Positions 1 through 9,951 are shown, numbered from the stretch's first letter. The stretch: 64,000 nt of DNA from Clostridium sporogenes (GCF_001020205.1 NZ_CP011663.1:2790001-2854000), one strand, 5' to 3'. Notes: generated from the letters alone by a model not told the origin. Made by a program: numbers and translations.

Positions 1-11
1 AATCTATTTAT

Positions 12-1361
12 TTAAAATGGTAATTTACCAAATAAACCTTTTTTAAATCCCTTTTCCATACCTTTCATTTGCTTCATCATTTTTTTAGAAGCCTGAAAAT
101 CCTTAAGAAGCTTATTTACATGCTGAACATTTGTCCCTGACCCCTTTGCTATCCTTCTTTTTCTAGAAGGTGAGGAAGATATTAATGAAGGATTTCTTCT
201 CTCTTTTATAGTCATTGAACTAATTATAGCTTCTGTTTTTTTCATTTCTTTTTCACTAGAACTTAAATCTATATTTTTTAATTCTTTGGAATTCATTCCT
301 GGAATCATTTCTAATAGCTTGTTAATAGGACCTAATTTTTTCATTTGTTGCATGGATTCTAGGAAATCCTCAAAGTTAAATTCTTGATTTAACATTCTTT
401 CTCCGATTTCTTTAGCCTTATCCTCATCTATAGATTGTTGTGCTTTTTCAATTAAAGAAAGTACATCTCCCATGCCAAGTATTCTTGAAGCCATTCTATC
501 TGGGTAAAATACTTCTAAATCATTCATCTTTTCCCCTAAACCTACAAATTTTATAGGTTTACCTGTCATAGATTTAATAGAAAGGGCCGCTCCACCTCTT
601 GTATCCCCATCTAATTTTGTAAGTATTACACCACTTATATCTAGTTTATCATTAAAATTATCAGCTACATTTACAGCATCTTGCCCAGTCATAGAATCTA
701 CTACTAATAGTATTTCAGTTGGATTTACTTCTTCTTTTATATTATGAAGCTCATCCATAAGTTCTTCGTCTATGTGAAGTCTTCCTGCTGTATCTATTAT
801 AACCACATTGTTTTTGTTATTTTTAGCATGTTCTATAGCGGCTTTAGATATGTCTACAGGACTTAATTTATCTCCCATAGTAAAAACCGGAATATCAATT
901 TGTTTACCAACTACTTGAAGTTGCTTTATAGCTGCTGGTCTATATACGTCACAGGCTACAAGTAAAGGTCTTTTATTTCTCTTTCTAAGGTGAAGAGCAA
1001 GTTTTCCCGCCATAGTAGTTTTTCCTGCCCCTTGAAGACCTACAAGCATTATAACTGTTAGTCCTGAAGTGGAAGAATTTAAAGTACTTTCTGTACTTCC
1101 CATAAGCTCTGTTAACTCTTCATTTACTATCTTTATAACCTGTTGACCAGGTGTTAAACTTTCAAGCACTTCGTTACCCATGCATTTTTCAGTAACACTT
1201 TTTATAAAGTTTTTAACAACTTTATAGTTAACGTCTGCTTCTAATAATGCAAGTTTAACTTCTCTCATGGCTTCTTTTATATCTTTTTCTGAAAGCTTAC
1301 CTTTACCTCTAAGCTTTTTTAAAGCATCCTGAAGTTTAGAAGCTAATCCATCAAATGCCAT
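12..1361 (-). CDS. ffh: Signal recognition particle GTPase Ffh
   Basis: Protein subunit of the signal recognition particle. It binds signal sequences of nascent membrane and secreted proteins and docks with FtsY at the membrane. The 449 residues show the N domain, then the SRP GTPase G domain with P-loop GLQGAGKTT near residue 108, DTAGR near 190 and TKLDGDTRGG near 247, and a C-terminal Met-rich M domain (KKMMKQMKGMEKG) that binds 4.5S RNA and signal peptides. Length is normal for the family and the gene is complete. It lies 12 bp downstream of ylxM, the usual partner, in an operon-like order with ftsY and smc. Confidence 0.97.
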   Translation of the reverse strand: MAFDGLASKLQDALKKLRGKGKLSEKDIKEAMREVKLALLEADVNYKVVKNFIKSVTEKCMGNEVLESLTPGQQVIKIVNEELTELMGSTESTLNSSTSGLTVIMLVGLQGAGKTTMAGKLALHLRKRNKRPLLVACDVYRPAAIKQLQVVGKQIDIPVFTMGDKLSPVDISKAAIEHAKNNKNNVVIIDTAGRLHIDEELMDELHNIKEEVNPTEILLVVDSMTGQDAVNVADNFNDKLDISGVILTKLDGDTRGGAALSIKSMTGKPIKFVGLGEKMNDLEVFYPDRMASRILGMGDVLSLIEKAQQSIDEDKAKEIGERMLNQEFNFEDFLESMQQMKKLGPINKLLEMIPGMNSKELKNIDLSSSEKEMKKTEAIISSMTIKERRNPSLISSSPSRKRRIAKGSGTNVQHVNKLLKDFQASKKMMKQMKGMEKGFKKGLFGKLPF

Positions 1362-1373
1362 TATAATCCACTC

Positions 1374-1706
1374 CTAAATATTATCAATTATATATTTTTT
1401 TATATGATCAATTTCTTTTATATTTTCTTTCGTTACTTTATCTAACATATTTAATAGTTTTTCTTTAGAATTTTCTAAATTTATAAACCTTTCCATCATA
1501 TGAAGTTTTTCTTCATACTGAAGAAGGGTTTTATGGCATCTCTTTACTATGTCATGAACCGCTTGCCTGCTTGTGTTAGTTAGTTCTGATATTTCTTTTA
1601 ATGAATAATCATTGTTATAGTATAAGTCCATAATTTTGTTTTGCTTTTCTGTAAGTAAACTACCATAAAAATCTAGTAGTAAGGACATTTCCACTATTTC
1701 TTCCAT
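1374..1706 (-). CDS. ylxM: YlxM-family helix-turn-helix protein of the SRP operon
   Basis: A 110-residue predicted DNA-binding-like protein of the YlxM/p13 family, which is encoded next to ffh in Firmicutes and is thought to modulate the signal recognition particle. A sigma-factor-like helix-turn-helix is visible at about residues 35-60 (YSLKEISELTNTSRQAVHDI), followed by a helical, charged C-terminus. It is placed directly upstream of ffh with a 12-bp gap, which supports the call. The molecular role is known only loosely for the family. Confidence 0.9.
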   Translation of the reverse strand: MEEIVEMSLLLDFYGSLLTEKQNKIMDLYYNNDYSLKEISELTNTSRQAVHDIVKRCHKTLLQYEEKLHMMERFINLENSKEKLLNMLDKVTKENIKEIDHIKKYIIDNI

Positions 1707-1792
1707 AAAATATCACAGATTTTAATCTAACTCCCTTGCTAATTATTAAAAACTATTATTTTTTCATCAACGAAATATATAATATCAAAATA

Positions 1793-1826
1793 TTAAAAAG
1801 CTGTCAAGTATTTTTACTTAACAGCC
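1793..1826 (-). terminator. Intrinsic terminator downstream of ftsY
   Basis: An 11-bp near-perfect stem (1800-1810 with 1815-1825) and a 4-nt loop are followed, in minus-strand sense, by a run of T. It lies in the 227-bp space between ftsY and ylxM, so it probably separates the smc-ftsY transcript from ylxM-ffh. Confidence 0.75.
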
Positions 1827-1933
1827 ATAATATTTTTTGTTTTCATATTATGTTTTTTAATTGATAAGCAATATTTTCTTTATAGTTAACACATATTATT
1901 ATGATAAAATTCTAATTTTTAAATACTTTATTG

Positions 1934-2845
1934 TTAAAATAAAGCTTCTACAAACTCTTCAGGATTAAATTCCTGTAGATCATCTATTCCTTCTCCAACT
2001 CCTATAAGTTTTACTGGTATATCTAGTTGGTCTTTTATAGATATTACTACCCCACCTTTTGCTGTTCCATCTAGCTTAGTAAGTATTATACCATCTATAG
2101 GACAAGCTGACATGAATTCTTTTGCTTGTATAACAGCATTTTGCCCTGTGGTGGCATCTAAAACTAATAAAGTTTCTTTGGATGCATCCCCATATTCTCT
2201 TTCTAAAATTTTATTTATTTTTGAAAGCTCATTCATCAAATTCTTTTTGTTATGTAATCTTCCTGCAGTATCACATATTAATACATCTGCTTTTCTTGAT
2301 TTGGCTGCTTGAACTGCATCAAAAACTACCGCTCCTGGATCTGATCCTTCCTGATGTTTTATTATATCTACTTTAGCTCTACTACTCCATACCTCTAATT
2401 GATCTATAGCTGCTGCTCTAAAAGTATCCGCTGCAGCCATTATAACCTTATAGCCCTTATCTTTTAGCTTTGCTGAAACTTTTCCTATGGAGGTGGTTTT
2501 TCCTACACCATTAACTCCAATTACGAGCATAACTTTTGGAGTAGTGTCTGGGGTTATAGAACCTTTTTCTTCTCCTAGAATTTCTAATATTACCCTTTTA
2601 AGACAAGGCTTTATTTCCGCTGGATCTTTTATTTTTTCTTCCTTTACTCTTTCTCTTAGCCTATCTATAATTTTTATGGAAGTATCTACACCTATATCAG
2701 CAGTAACAAGTATTTCTTCTAACTCTTCATATAAATCTTCATCTATAGTTACGGCTAAATTTAATACACTACTTATCTTATCTGTAAAGCCATCCTTAGT
2801 TTTTGTTAATCCTTCTTTTAATTTGTCAAAAAATTTTCCAAACAT
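1934..2845 (-). CDS. ftsY: SRP receptor GTPase FtsY
   Basis: Membrane-associated receptor for the signal recognition particle. FtsY and Ffh form a GTPase heterodimer that hands ribosomes to the Sec translocon. The 303-residue protein has a short N-terminal segment, an N domain, and an SRP-type G domain with GVNGVGKTT (about 113-121), DTAGR (about 195) and TKLDGTAKGG (about 258). The acidic A domain seen in proteobacterial FtsY is essentially absent, as usual in Firmicutes. It sits 29 bp downstream of smc, matching the common smc-ftsY pairing. Confidence 0.97.
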   Translation of the reverse strand: MFGKFFDKLKEGLTKTKDGFTDKISSVLNLAVTIDEDLYEELEEILVTADIGVDTSIKIIDRLRERVKEEKIKDPAEIKPCLKRVILEILGEEKGSITPDTTPKVMLVIGVNGVGKTTSIGKVSAKLKDKGYKVIMAAADTFRAAAIDQLEVWSSRAKVDIIKHQEGSDPGAVVFDAVQAAKSRKADVLICDTAGRLHNKKNLMNELSKINKILEREYGDASKETLLVLDATTGQNAVIQAKEFMSACPIDGIILTKLDGTAKGGVVISIKDQLDIPVKLIGVGEGIDDLQEFNPEEFVEALF

Positions 2846-2874
2846 ACTATCGCCCCTTCTAAATGCTTATTATT

Positions 2875-5800
2875 TTATAAAGTCGCTGCTACCTCATCTT
2901 TTAATGTTAAATCTACAGATATAATCTTTGAAACACCCTTTTCTTCCATAGTAACCCCATATAGTGCATCACAAGCTTCCATAGTACCCTTTCTATGAGT
3001 TATAACTATAAACTGACTGTTTTCTGAAAATTCCTTTAAAAAATCTGCATATCTAGTTACATTAGCATCATCTAATGCGGCTTCAATTTCATCTAATATA
3101 CAAAAAGGTGTAGGTTTCATTTTTAAAATAGCAAATAACAATGCTATAGCGGATAGTCCCTTTTCTCCACCAGACATAAGATTTATATTTTGAAGTTTTT
3201 TACCTGGTGGCTGAACATTTATTTCTATATTAGCTGTAAGTTCATCTCCATTAGATAGTATTAAATCTGCACTACCACCTTTAAATAACTCTATAAATGT
3301 TTCATTAAAGTTTTTTCTTAATTTATTAAAATTTTCACTAAATACAGTTCTCATTTTGTTAGTCATTTCTTCAATAACATTTAAAAGCTCTTCTTTTGAC
3401 TTTACTAAATCTTCCTTTTGATTACTCATAAATGTTATTTTTTCATTTAATTCTTTATATTCCTCTATAGATCCTACATTTACTGTACCTAAATTGGATA
3501 TTTCTATTTTTAAATTTTGTACATATTCCTTATATTTTATAACATTTATATCTTCTTTTTTATAACTAAGTGCTTCTGCATAAGTTAAGGAAAATTCCTC
3601 ATTTAATTTGTTATATAAATTCTCCCTTTCTGTTATGTACCTAGTTTTTTGTATATCCTGTTTATGAACTTCATCTTCTTTTTTACTTAAAATTAATAAT
3701 AAATTTTCTTCCTTATTTTTGTTTTTTTCTAATTCTTCCTTTAGTTTTATTCTTTCTACTTCATACTTTTTAAATTTTTCTTCTAAATTTTCTAAATAAG
3801 TCTTTATATCTTTTATATTATCTTCATTTTCTTTTATATTATTTTCAAATTTTTCTATATTTGTTCTATCCTCATGGTTACCTTTATTTATATTTTTATT
3901 TTCATTATTTAAGTTTGTAATATTAGTATCCATAGAATAGAATTCTTTTTTTATGCTAACTAACATTTCGTCTAATTTAGCTTTTTCTATTTTATACTCT
4001 ATTAATTTATCTTTTATATTTTTTACATTTTCTTCTTCATTTTCAAGAAAATCTTCACATTCCTTTATATCATTGTGATTTAAATCTTTTCTTAATTTAA
4101 GTTCTTCTAATTGTTTTTGTGATGCATTTATATCCTCTTCAATGTCTTGTATTTTATCCTTTGTTAACTTAATTTCTTCTCTTGATATATTTAAAGAACT
4201 TCTAAGTCTTTCTGTATCTTCCTTTATAGAATTTAATTTTCCCGTAAATTTAGTTATTTCTATATTATTATAGTAAATTTCATCCTTTATATTTAAATTT
4301 TCTTCATCTAAAGTTTTTATTTTATTTTTATTTTCTAATATATTACCTATAAATTCCTCTATGGTATTCTTTGTTTCTTCTAATTCTTTCTTAGTTTCCT
4401 CTATCTCCCTTTTTCGGCTTATTATACTGCTTCCTGCCCTATGTTTTATACTACCACCGGTTAGTGAACCTCCTGGATTTATAACTTCACCCTCCAATGT
4501 TACTATTTTAAAGGAGTAATTTAATTTTTTAGCAATTTTAAGGGCACTGTCCATATCCTTTGCCACTAGGGTTCTACCTAACACATAATCTATTATATTA
4601 GAAAATTTCGCATCATAATTTATAAGCTCACTGGCTATACCTAAAAATCCATCTTCTCTTGTAACATTATTTATTTTAGCTTTTCTCCCCTGTATTGTAG
4701 TTAAAGGTAAAAAGGTAGCTCTTCCTAAACTTCTTTTCTTTAAATAGTTTATTAATATCTTAGCTTTGTTTTCATCCTCTGTTATAACATTAGATATAGC
4801 TCCACCTAAAGCTATCTCCATGGCTGTTTCAAACTCTTTCTTTACTTTTATTATCTCCCCTAAAACTTCACAGCCTCCATTAATGTTATCTATTTTGCCC
4901 TGACTTACATGCTCCATCAAGGTTTTTACACTTCTATTATATCCTTCATAGTGCTTTTCTAAATTTGAAAGCATATGATAATTCGCTTCTAATCTACTGT
5001 AGGCTGCATTTTTCTCCTTTAATTTTTTTTCTTTATTATTAAGGGATATTTTTAAAGAGCCTATACTTTTACTGTTTTCTTTTAAATTATTTTCTAATGA
5101 AAGTATATTTTCTTTTATATTTTTTATTTCTTTTTCTATATCTTCCTTAGTTTTTATATTTATATTTATAGAGCTTATATAACTATCACAGGAATTTTTT
5201 ATATTATCCAATTTATTTTTCAAATTTACTATTTCATTTTCCATTACAGATATTTCATTTCTAAGGTTAGCCGTATTACTTAATATTTCTATCTCTTCAG
5301 ATTTTAGCATCTTTAGTTTATCTTCTTTTTCCTTTAGTTCTTTATTAAAATTATTTATGTTATCTTCTTTTTTATCTATCTCTTCTCTTAAATAAATTTC
5401 TTCTTCTTTTAATTTATTTAATTTTTTTTCTAAGTTTTCCTTTTCTTTTAAATAATTTTGTAATCTTTCTTCATTAGTTTTTAAAGTATTTTCTTTTACT
5501 TTTATATTATCTTTTAGATTTTTTATTTTTTCTTTTAATAGAATATTTTCATTCTCTATATCCTTATTTTTATCTTTATTATAATAATATTCTTCTTTAT
5601 TTTTACCATTATTTTTGTCTAGAAGCTCTAATTTTTCATTAAACTTTAAAATTATTTCTTTGTACTGTGATTTTTCATTTTTTAAGTTATCTATATTTTC
5701 GCTTAAAGAAAGCATATTGTTATTTATATTTTCTAGATCTTTTTCTATCTTATCTATAGAATATATCATAATATTAACTTCTTTATGCTTTAATTCCTCT

Positions 5801-6456
5801 GATAAATTTAAAAACTTTTTAGCTTTTTCACTTTCTTCTTTAAGTGGTTCTATTCTTTCTTCATAAGTATTTAATATATCTTTTATTCTTATAAGATTTT
5901 GTTCTGTATTAGAAAGTTTTTTATCTGCCTCTTCTTTTCTCCATTTAAATTTAACTATACCTGCTGCTTCCTCTAAAAGACTTCTTCTCTCCTCTGGCTT
6001 TCCACTTAAAACTGCCTCTATTTTCCCTTGTCCTATTATAGAATAGCCTTCTTTACCTATACCTGTATCCATAAATAACTCTTGTATATCTTTAAGCCTA
6101 CATTGAGTATTATTTATATAATACTCACTTTCACCAGATCTATATAAGCGTCTAGTTATAGTTACTTCTGTATATTCTATGGGTAAGTCTTTATCACTGT
6201 TATCTAATATCAGTGAAACTTGACAAAGTCCTACTGGTTTTCTATATTGTGTACCAGCAAATATAACATCCTCCATTTTACTTCCCCTTAAGGATTTTAC
6301 ACTTTGTTCTCCCAACACCCATTTTACTGCGTCAGATATATTACTTTTCCCGCTCCCATTAGGACCTACTATTGCTGTGACTCCTTGTTTAAACATTAAT
6401 TCAGTTTTATCTGCAAAAGATTTAAAACCTCTTATCTCAATTGATTTTAAAAACAT
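2875..6456 (-). CDS. smc: Chromosome segregation ATPase SMC
   Basis: Structural maintenance of chromosomes protein. It dimerises and, with ScpA and ScpB, organises and separates the nucleoid. From the ATG at 6456 it has 1193 residues. Features are the N-terminal head with Walker A GPNGSGKSN, a long coiled coil rich in K/E/N/I, a central hinge (about residues 510-640, ending near GGSLTGGS), a second coiled coil, and the C-terminal head with signature LMSGGEKGLSA and Walker B FCILDEIEAALDD. The open frame extends three codons upstream to a TTG, but the ATG has a GGAG 9 bases upstream and matches the family start FLKSIEIRGFKSFADK. Confidence 0.97.
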   Translation of the reverse strand: MFLKSIEIRGFKSFADKTELMFKQGVTAIVGPNGSGKSNISDAVKWVLGEQSVKSLRGSKMEDVIFAGTQYRKPVGLCQVSLILDNSDKDLPIEYTEVTITRRLYRSGESEYYINNTQCRLKDIQELFMDTGIGKEGYSIIGQGKIEAVLSGKPEERRSLLEEAAGIVKFKWRKEEADKKLSNTEQNLIRIKDILNTYEERIEPLKEESEKAKKFLNLSEELKHKEVNIMIYSIDKIEKDLENINNNMLSLSENIDNLKNEKSQYKEIILKFNEKLELLDKNNGKNKEEYYYNKDKNKDIENENILLKEKIKNLKDNIKVKENTLKTNEERLQNYLKEKENLEKKLNKLKEEEIYLREEIDKKEDNINNFNKELKEKEDKLKMLKSEEIEILSNTANLRNEISVMENEIVNLKNKLDNIKNSCDSYISSININIKTKEDIEKEIKNIKENILSLENNLKENSKSIGSLKISLNNKEKKLKEKNAAYSRLEANYHMLSNLEKHYEGYNRSVKTLMEHVSQGKIDNINGGCEVLGEIIKVKKEFETAMEIALGGAISNVITEDENKAKILINYLKKRSLGRATFLPLTTIQGRKAKINNVTREDGFLGIASELINYDAKFSNIIDYVLGRTLVAKDMDSALKIAKKLNYSFKIVTLEGEVINPGGSLTGGSIKHRAGSSIISRKREIEETKKELEETKNTIEEFIGNILENKNKIKTLDEENLNIKDEIYYNNIEITKFTGKLNSIKEDTERLRSSLNISREEIKLTKDKIQDIEEDINASQKQLEELKLRKDLNHNDIKECEDFLENEEENVKNIKDKLIEYKIEKAKLDEMLVSIKKEFYSMDTNITNLNNENKNINKGNHEDRTNIEKFENNIKENEDNIKDIKTYLENLEEKFKKYEVERIKLKEELEKNKNKEENLLLILSKKEDEVHKQDIQKTRYITERENLYNKLNEEFSLTYAEALSYKKEDINVIKYKEYVQNLKIEISNLGTVNVGSIEEYKELNEKITFMSNQKEDLVKSKEELLNVIEEMTNKMRTVFSENFNKLRKNFNETFIELFKGGSADLILSNGDELTANIEINVQPPGKKLQNINLMSGGEKGLSAIALLFAILKMKPTPFCILDEIEAALDDANVTRYADFLKEFSENSQFIVITHRKGTMEACDALYGVTMEEKGVSKIISVDLTLKDEVAATL

Positions 6457-6468
6457 GTAGTACAACTC

Positions 6469-6567
6469 CTATCTGGCAAAAAACATTGGTAATATACTAG
6501 CAATAAATACAATAGTCATAAGAACAACTAAAACTTTAGTCATCTTTTCTCTTTTTTCTCTTTTCAT
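6469..6567 (-). CDS. Short single-pass membrane peptide (32 residues)
   Basis: The minus-strand frame starts with ATG at 6567 and ends with TAG 12 bases before the smc start codon. A strong GGGAGG site lies about 9 bases upstream of the ATG. The peptide has a basic N-terminus (MKREKREKMTK) followed by about 20 hydrophobic residues (VLVVLMTIVFIASILPMFF) and a final AR, so it is a probable one-pass membrane peptide. Size, basic head and single hydrophobic helix recall the DUF4044-type small proteins of Firmicutes, but that match is from memory. It would be co-transcribed with smc. Function is unknown. Confidence 0.7.
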   Translation of the reverse strand: MKREKREKMTKVLVVLMTIVFIASILPMFFAR

Positions 6568-6655
6568 TTCAATTTTACCTCCCTTTAAAAATAACATCAT
6601 TTAATAGTTTATTATATATAAAAAAAAATATCAATTATTAAAACTTAAAGTATAT

Positions 6656-6684
6656 ATCCCCACTGAATATGAAACAGTGGGGAC
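6656..6684 (-). terminator. Hairpin between the radical SAM gene and smc
   Basis: A perfect 8-bp GC-rich stem (6658-6665 with 6675-6682) has a 9-base loop. It lies after the radical SAM stop codon and before the small membrane peptide. The T-run after it in minus sense is weak, so termination may be partial. Confidence 0.55.
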
Positions 6685-6719
6685 ACTAAAGCTTATATTA
6701 ACTTGATACTTATATTATT

Positions 6720-7811
6720 CTATATAAATAAGTTTTTCCCTTCTTCTGAAAGCTTTCTCATATACTCTTTTATAAATATATGTTCTTGATTTTCACCCTT
6801 TTTAATAATTATATTCCCTCTACCTAATGTTTCATCTTGTATAACTTTAAATCTTTTTACTTTCTTCTTATTTATAAATTCATTAAAAAATTCTTTTCTA
6901 TTACAATACAATTTAGATATATCTTTATTATTTATGTAAATTTCTAAGCTTTCTTCTAAACTATCTTCTACATAGGAGAAAATAGCCTCATTAATTATTT
7001 TTCCTTCCACTAATTCTCTAAAAGCTGGATGAAAAGGACCTGAAATCACATCTTTATTTTCATTTATTTCTTCTGTAGGCTGAAGTCCTATTCTTATTAC
7101 TTTTATACCTTCTTTATCATACATAGAATATAATATTTTAGTTATATCTATAGCTTCATCTAAAGTATAAGGTTTATAAGTTCCCTTTCTTAACATATAT
7201 TCCATAGGAGTATCCTTTATTACCAAGGCTGGATATATTCTTGCTATATCTGGTTTCATCTTTAAAGATTTTTCTACAGTTTCTATATCCTTTTTAAAAG
7301 TATCTCCTGGAAGTCCTAACATTATTTGATGTCCTAAAGTAAATCCATATTCTTTTATAAGTTTTGAGGCTCTATACACCTCTTCTACGGAATGCCCTCT
7401 TCCTGATTTTAAAAGGACTTCTTCATCTAAAGATTGAACTCCTAATTCAATTATATCCGCAGAGTACTTTTTAAGGTTATCTAAAATTTCTCTGTCTATA
7501 TAATCTGGTCTTGTGGACATATGTATATAATCTATTTGGCCCTTATCCTTATATTCCTTTGCCACTTTTAAAAGACTCTTTTGCCTTTCTATAGGTATAC
7601 CTGTAAAAGTACCTCCGAAAAAAGAAACCTCTAAAGTTGAATTTTCCCTATTTATAGTTTTTATATAAGCTTCTATGGTTTCTCTTACGTAATTTTCGTC
7701 TATTATTTCGTTCTTTTCTCCGGTTATTTTATGTTGATTACAAAAAACACAATTATGGGGACATCCTTCCTGAGCTACAAATATTGGTATTATATAATGG
7801 CTTTTACTCAT
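6720..7811 (-). CDS. Elp3-like radical SAM protein
   Basis: Radical S-adenosylmethionine protein of 363 residues related to the catalytic part of Elp3 but without the acetyltransferase domain. The N-terminal 4Fe-4S motif is CPHNCVFC, which is the C-x3-C-x2-C spacing typical of this subgroup, followed by the glycine-rich SFFGGTFTG segment and a TIM-barrel-like body with GHQIMLGLPGDT. The ATG at 7811 follows AGGTG by a normal spacing. A GTG three codons upstream is possible. The gene overlaps the 3' end of rnc by 8 bases, so it is translationally linked to rnc. The substrate is not known from sequence; tRNA modification is a family-level guess. Confidence 0.85.
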   Translation of the reverse strand: MSKSHYIIPIFVAQEGCPHNCVFCNQHKITGEKNEIIDENYVRETIEAYIKTINRENSTLEVSFFGGTFTGIPIERQKSLLKVAKEYKDKGQIDYIHMSTRPDYIDREILDNLKKYSADIIELGVQSLDEEVLLKSGRGHSVEEVYRASKLIKEYGFTLGHQIMLGLPGDTFKKDIETVEKSLKMKPDIARIYPALVIKDTPMEYMLRKGTYKPYTLDEAIDITKILYSMYDKEGIKVIRIGLQPTEEINENKDVISGPFHPAFRELVEGKIINEAIFSYVEDSLEESLEIYINNKDISKLYCNRKEFFNEFINKKKVKRFKVIQDETLGRGNIIIKKGENQEHIFIKEYMRKLSEEGKNLFI

Positions 7812-8517
7812 GGCTATCACCTAAATTCTTTAATGCTTCCTTTGCTGCGTTTTGTTCTGCTTCTTTTTTACTATATCCTATCCCTGTTCCTCTTACCTCA
7901 TTATCTATGGTTACATTAGTAAAAAACTTTCTTCTGTGAGGAGGACCTTCCTGTTTTAATAATTCATAGTTTATAGTAAGATCATTATTTTGTTGCACTA
8001 TTTCTTGTAATGTAGTTTTATAATCTAGTATTATTTCATCTCTCATGGCTTTTTCTATTATTTCCTTGAAATTTTTCATAACAAATTCTCTTGCCTCATC
8101 TAATCCTTTATCTAAATATATAGCAGCTATTATAGATTCCACACAATCTGCTAATATAGATACTCTCTCTCTGCCTCCTGTTAATTCTTCCCCTTTACTC
8201 ATTTGCAGATAAAAACCTAAATCCCATCTTTTAGCTATTTCGTAAAGAGAATTTTCACAGACTATTATAGCCCTCTTTCTAGTAAGTTCTCCTTCTTTTT
8301 TATCTTCATATTTTTCATATAAATGCTCTGATATTATAAGTTGCAATACGGAATCTCCCAAGAACTCCAATCTTTCATAATATTTTATATTTTTTTTACC
8401 ATTAGCATAGGAACTATGGGTTAATGCCACATCTAATAATTTTTCATCTTTAAAACATACTTTAAGTTTGTACTGAAGTTCTTTCAAAATATCCTGTCTA
8501 TTTTTCAAAATTTTCAC
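7804..8517 (-). CDS. rnc: Ribonuclease III
   Basis: Double-strand-specific endoribonuclease that processes rRNA precursors and some mRNAs. The 237 residues contain the catalytic signature ERLEFLGDSVLQL (about 45-57) and a second acidic site ADCVESIIAAIYLD (about 118-131), then a C-terminal double-stranded-RNA-binding domain (about 160-235) ending GIGYSKKEAEQNAAKEALK. Length is normal. It lies between acpP and the radical SAM gene upstream of smc, the standard clostridial order. Confidence 0.97.
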   Translation of the reverse strand: MKILKNRQDILKELQYKLKVCFKDEKLLDVALTHSSYANGKKNIKYYERLEFLGDSVLQLIISEHLYEKYEDKKEGELTRKRAIIVCENSLYEIAKRWDLGFYLQMSKGEELTGGRERVSILADCVESIIAAIYLDKGLDEAREFVMKNFKEIIEKAMRDEIILDYKTTLQEIVQQNNDLTINYELLKQEGPPHRRKFFTNVTIDNEVRGTGIGYSKKEAEQNAAKEALKNLGDSHE

Positions 8518-8595
8518 TCCCTAAAAGTTCATTCTTCAGTATATTTATTAAATAAACTCAAGAATAAACTTATCTCTTAATTATATTTTTTAATA

Positions 8596-8624
8596 TAAAA
8601 TCCCCGCTAGTAAAGGCGGGGATA
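8596..8624 (-). terminator. Intrinsic terminator downstream of acpP
   Basis: A GC-rich 8-bp perfect stem (8600-8607 with 8616-8623), an 8-base loop and a following TTTTATATT in minus sense. It starts 9 bases after the acpP stop codon. Confidence 0.75.
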
Positions 8625-8632
8625 AAAATCAA

Positions 8633-8866
8633 TTATTCCTCAGTATGTGATTTTATGTAGTTAACTACATCTCCCACTGTAGAAATTTTTTCTGCGTCTT
8701 CATCTGGTATTTCTAAATCGAATTCAGTTTCTAATGCCATTATCAATTCAACTATATCAAGTGAATCCGCACCTAAATCATCAATAAAAGATGATTCCAT
8801 AGTTATTTCCTCTTCATCTATACTTAATTGTTCTGCTATTGTAGCTTTTATTTTTTCAAAAATCAT
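8633..8866 (-). CDS. acpP: Acyl carrier protein
   Basis: Small acidic carrier of growing fatty-acyl chains. The phosphopantetheine attachment serine is in the classical motif DDLGADSLDIVELI (about residues 31-44). The ATG at 8866 gives 77 residues and has a perfect AGGAGGTG upstream. A GTG at 8875 overlaps that site and is unlikely to be used. The gene follows plsX with a 77-bp gap, forming the plsX-acpP lipid synthesis pair. Confidence 0.96.
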   Translation of the reverse strand: MIFEKIKATIAEQLSIDEEEITMESSFIDDLGADSLDIVELIMALETEFDLEIPDEDAEKISTVGDVVNYIKSHTEE

Positions 8867-8943
8867 TTGTGTCACCTCCTAATGCTTTATACATAAATAA
8901 TATTACATAACTATTTCTACGTCAATATATTCATTAAGTTCCA

Positions 8944-9951
8944 TTATATATTATTTTCTATTAAATTTTCTAAATTATTCTCTATTTCTTCAATTATCTT
9001 TTTATCATAACAAATTTTTGCCTGTCTTATAGCATTTTTAAACGCTTTAGCATCAGAACTTCCATGAGCTTTTATACATATACCCTTAGCCCCTAGAAAG
9101 GGTGATCCACCATATTCCGTATAATCAAATTTCTTTTTAAAATCTTTAAATACAGGTTTTAAAAGTGTTCCTCCTATTTTCCCTCTGGTGGATAACTTTA
9201 TTTCATCTTTTAACATAGAAAATAAATTTGAGGCTACTCCCTCATAAGTTTTTAACACAGTATTTCCTATAAATCCATCACATACTGCAATATTAGTTTC
9301 TCCTCTTGGTATATCTCTTGGTTCTATATTTCCTATAAAATTAAAATCTGTATCCTTTAATAATTTATATGCGGCTTTTGTAAGCTCATTACCTTTTTCT
9401 TCTTCAGCACCTATATTTACCAACCCTACCGTTGGATTTTTAACACCTAATACACTTTCAAAATATACTTTTCCCATCATAGCAAATTGAACTAAATATT
9501 CTGGCCTGCAATCTACATTAGCACCTGCATCTGCTATCATAAAAGGAGCTTTAGCTCCTGGAAGTAATGGTGCTAAACAAACTCTATTTATACCCTTTAT
9601 CCTTCCTAAAACAAAAGTAGCTCCTGCCATTAATGCTCCTGTACTTCCTGCGGATATAACAGCTTGAGCTTTACCCTCTTTTACTAATTCTAAAGCTTTT
9701 ACCATACTTGAATCTTTTTTTCTTCTTATAGCCTTTACTGGTGCTTCATCAGTACCTATAACTTCCTTTGCATTTAGTATCTCTATTTTGTTTCCTTTAT
9801 ATTCTCTTTTATCTAATTCATTCTTTATTAATTCTTCTTTACCCGTTATTATTATATGTATGCCTTCATATTCCTTGACAGCTTGTATACATCCTTCTAC
9901 CACTAATTCTGGAGCAAAATCTCCTCCCATACCATCTACAGCTATTATCAT
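8944..9951 (-). CDS. plsX: Phosphate acyltransferase PlsX
   Basis: Converts acyl-ACP to acyl-phosphate, the first step toward phosphatidic acid in most Gram-positive bacteria; it is a peripheral membrane protein. The 335 residues start with the family hallmark MIIAVDGMGGDFAP and include AVISAGSTGALMAGA (about 99-113) and the C-terminal YGGSPFLGAKG motif. Length is normal. It lies between rpmF (upstream) and acpP (downstream). No fapR gene is found beside it. Confidence 0.96.
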   Translation of the reverse strand: MIIAVDGMGGDFAPELVVEGCIQAVKEYEGIHIIITGKEELIKNELDKREYKGNKIEILNAKEVIGTDEAPVKAIRRKKDSSMVKALELVKEGKAQAVISAGSTGALMAGATFVLGRIKGINRVCLAPLLPGAKAPFMIADAGANVDCRPEYLVQFAMMGKVYFESVLGVKNPTVGLVNIGAEEEKGNELTKAAYKLLKDTDFNFIGNIEPRDIPRGETNIAVCDGFIGNTVLKTYEGVASNLFSMLKDEIKLSTRGKIGGTLLKPVFKDFKKKFDYTEYGGSPFLGAKGICIKAHGSSDAKAFKNAIRQAKICYDKKIIEEIENNLENLIENNI

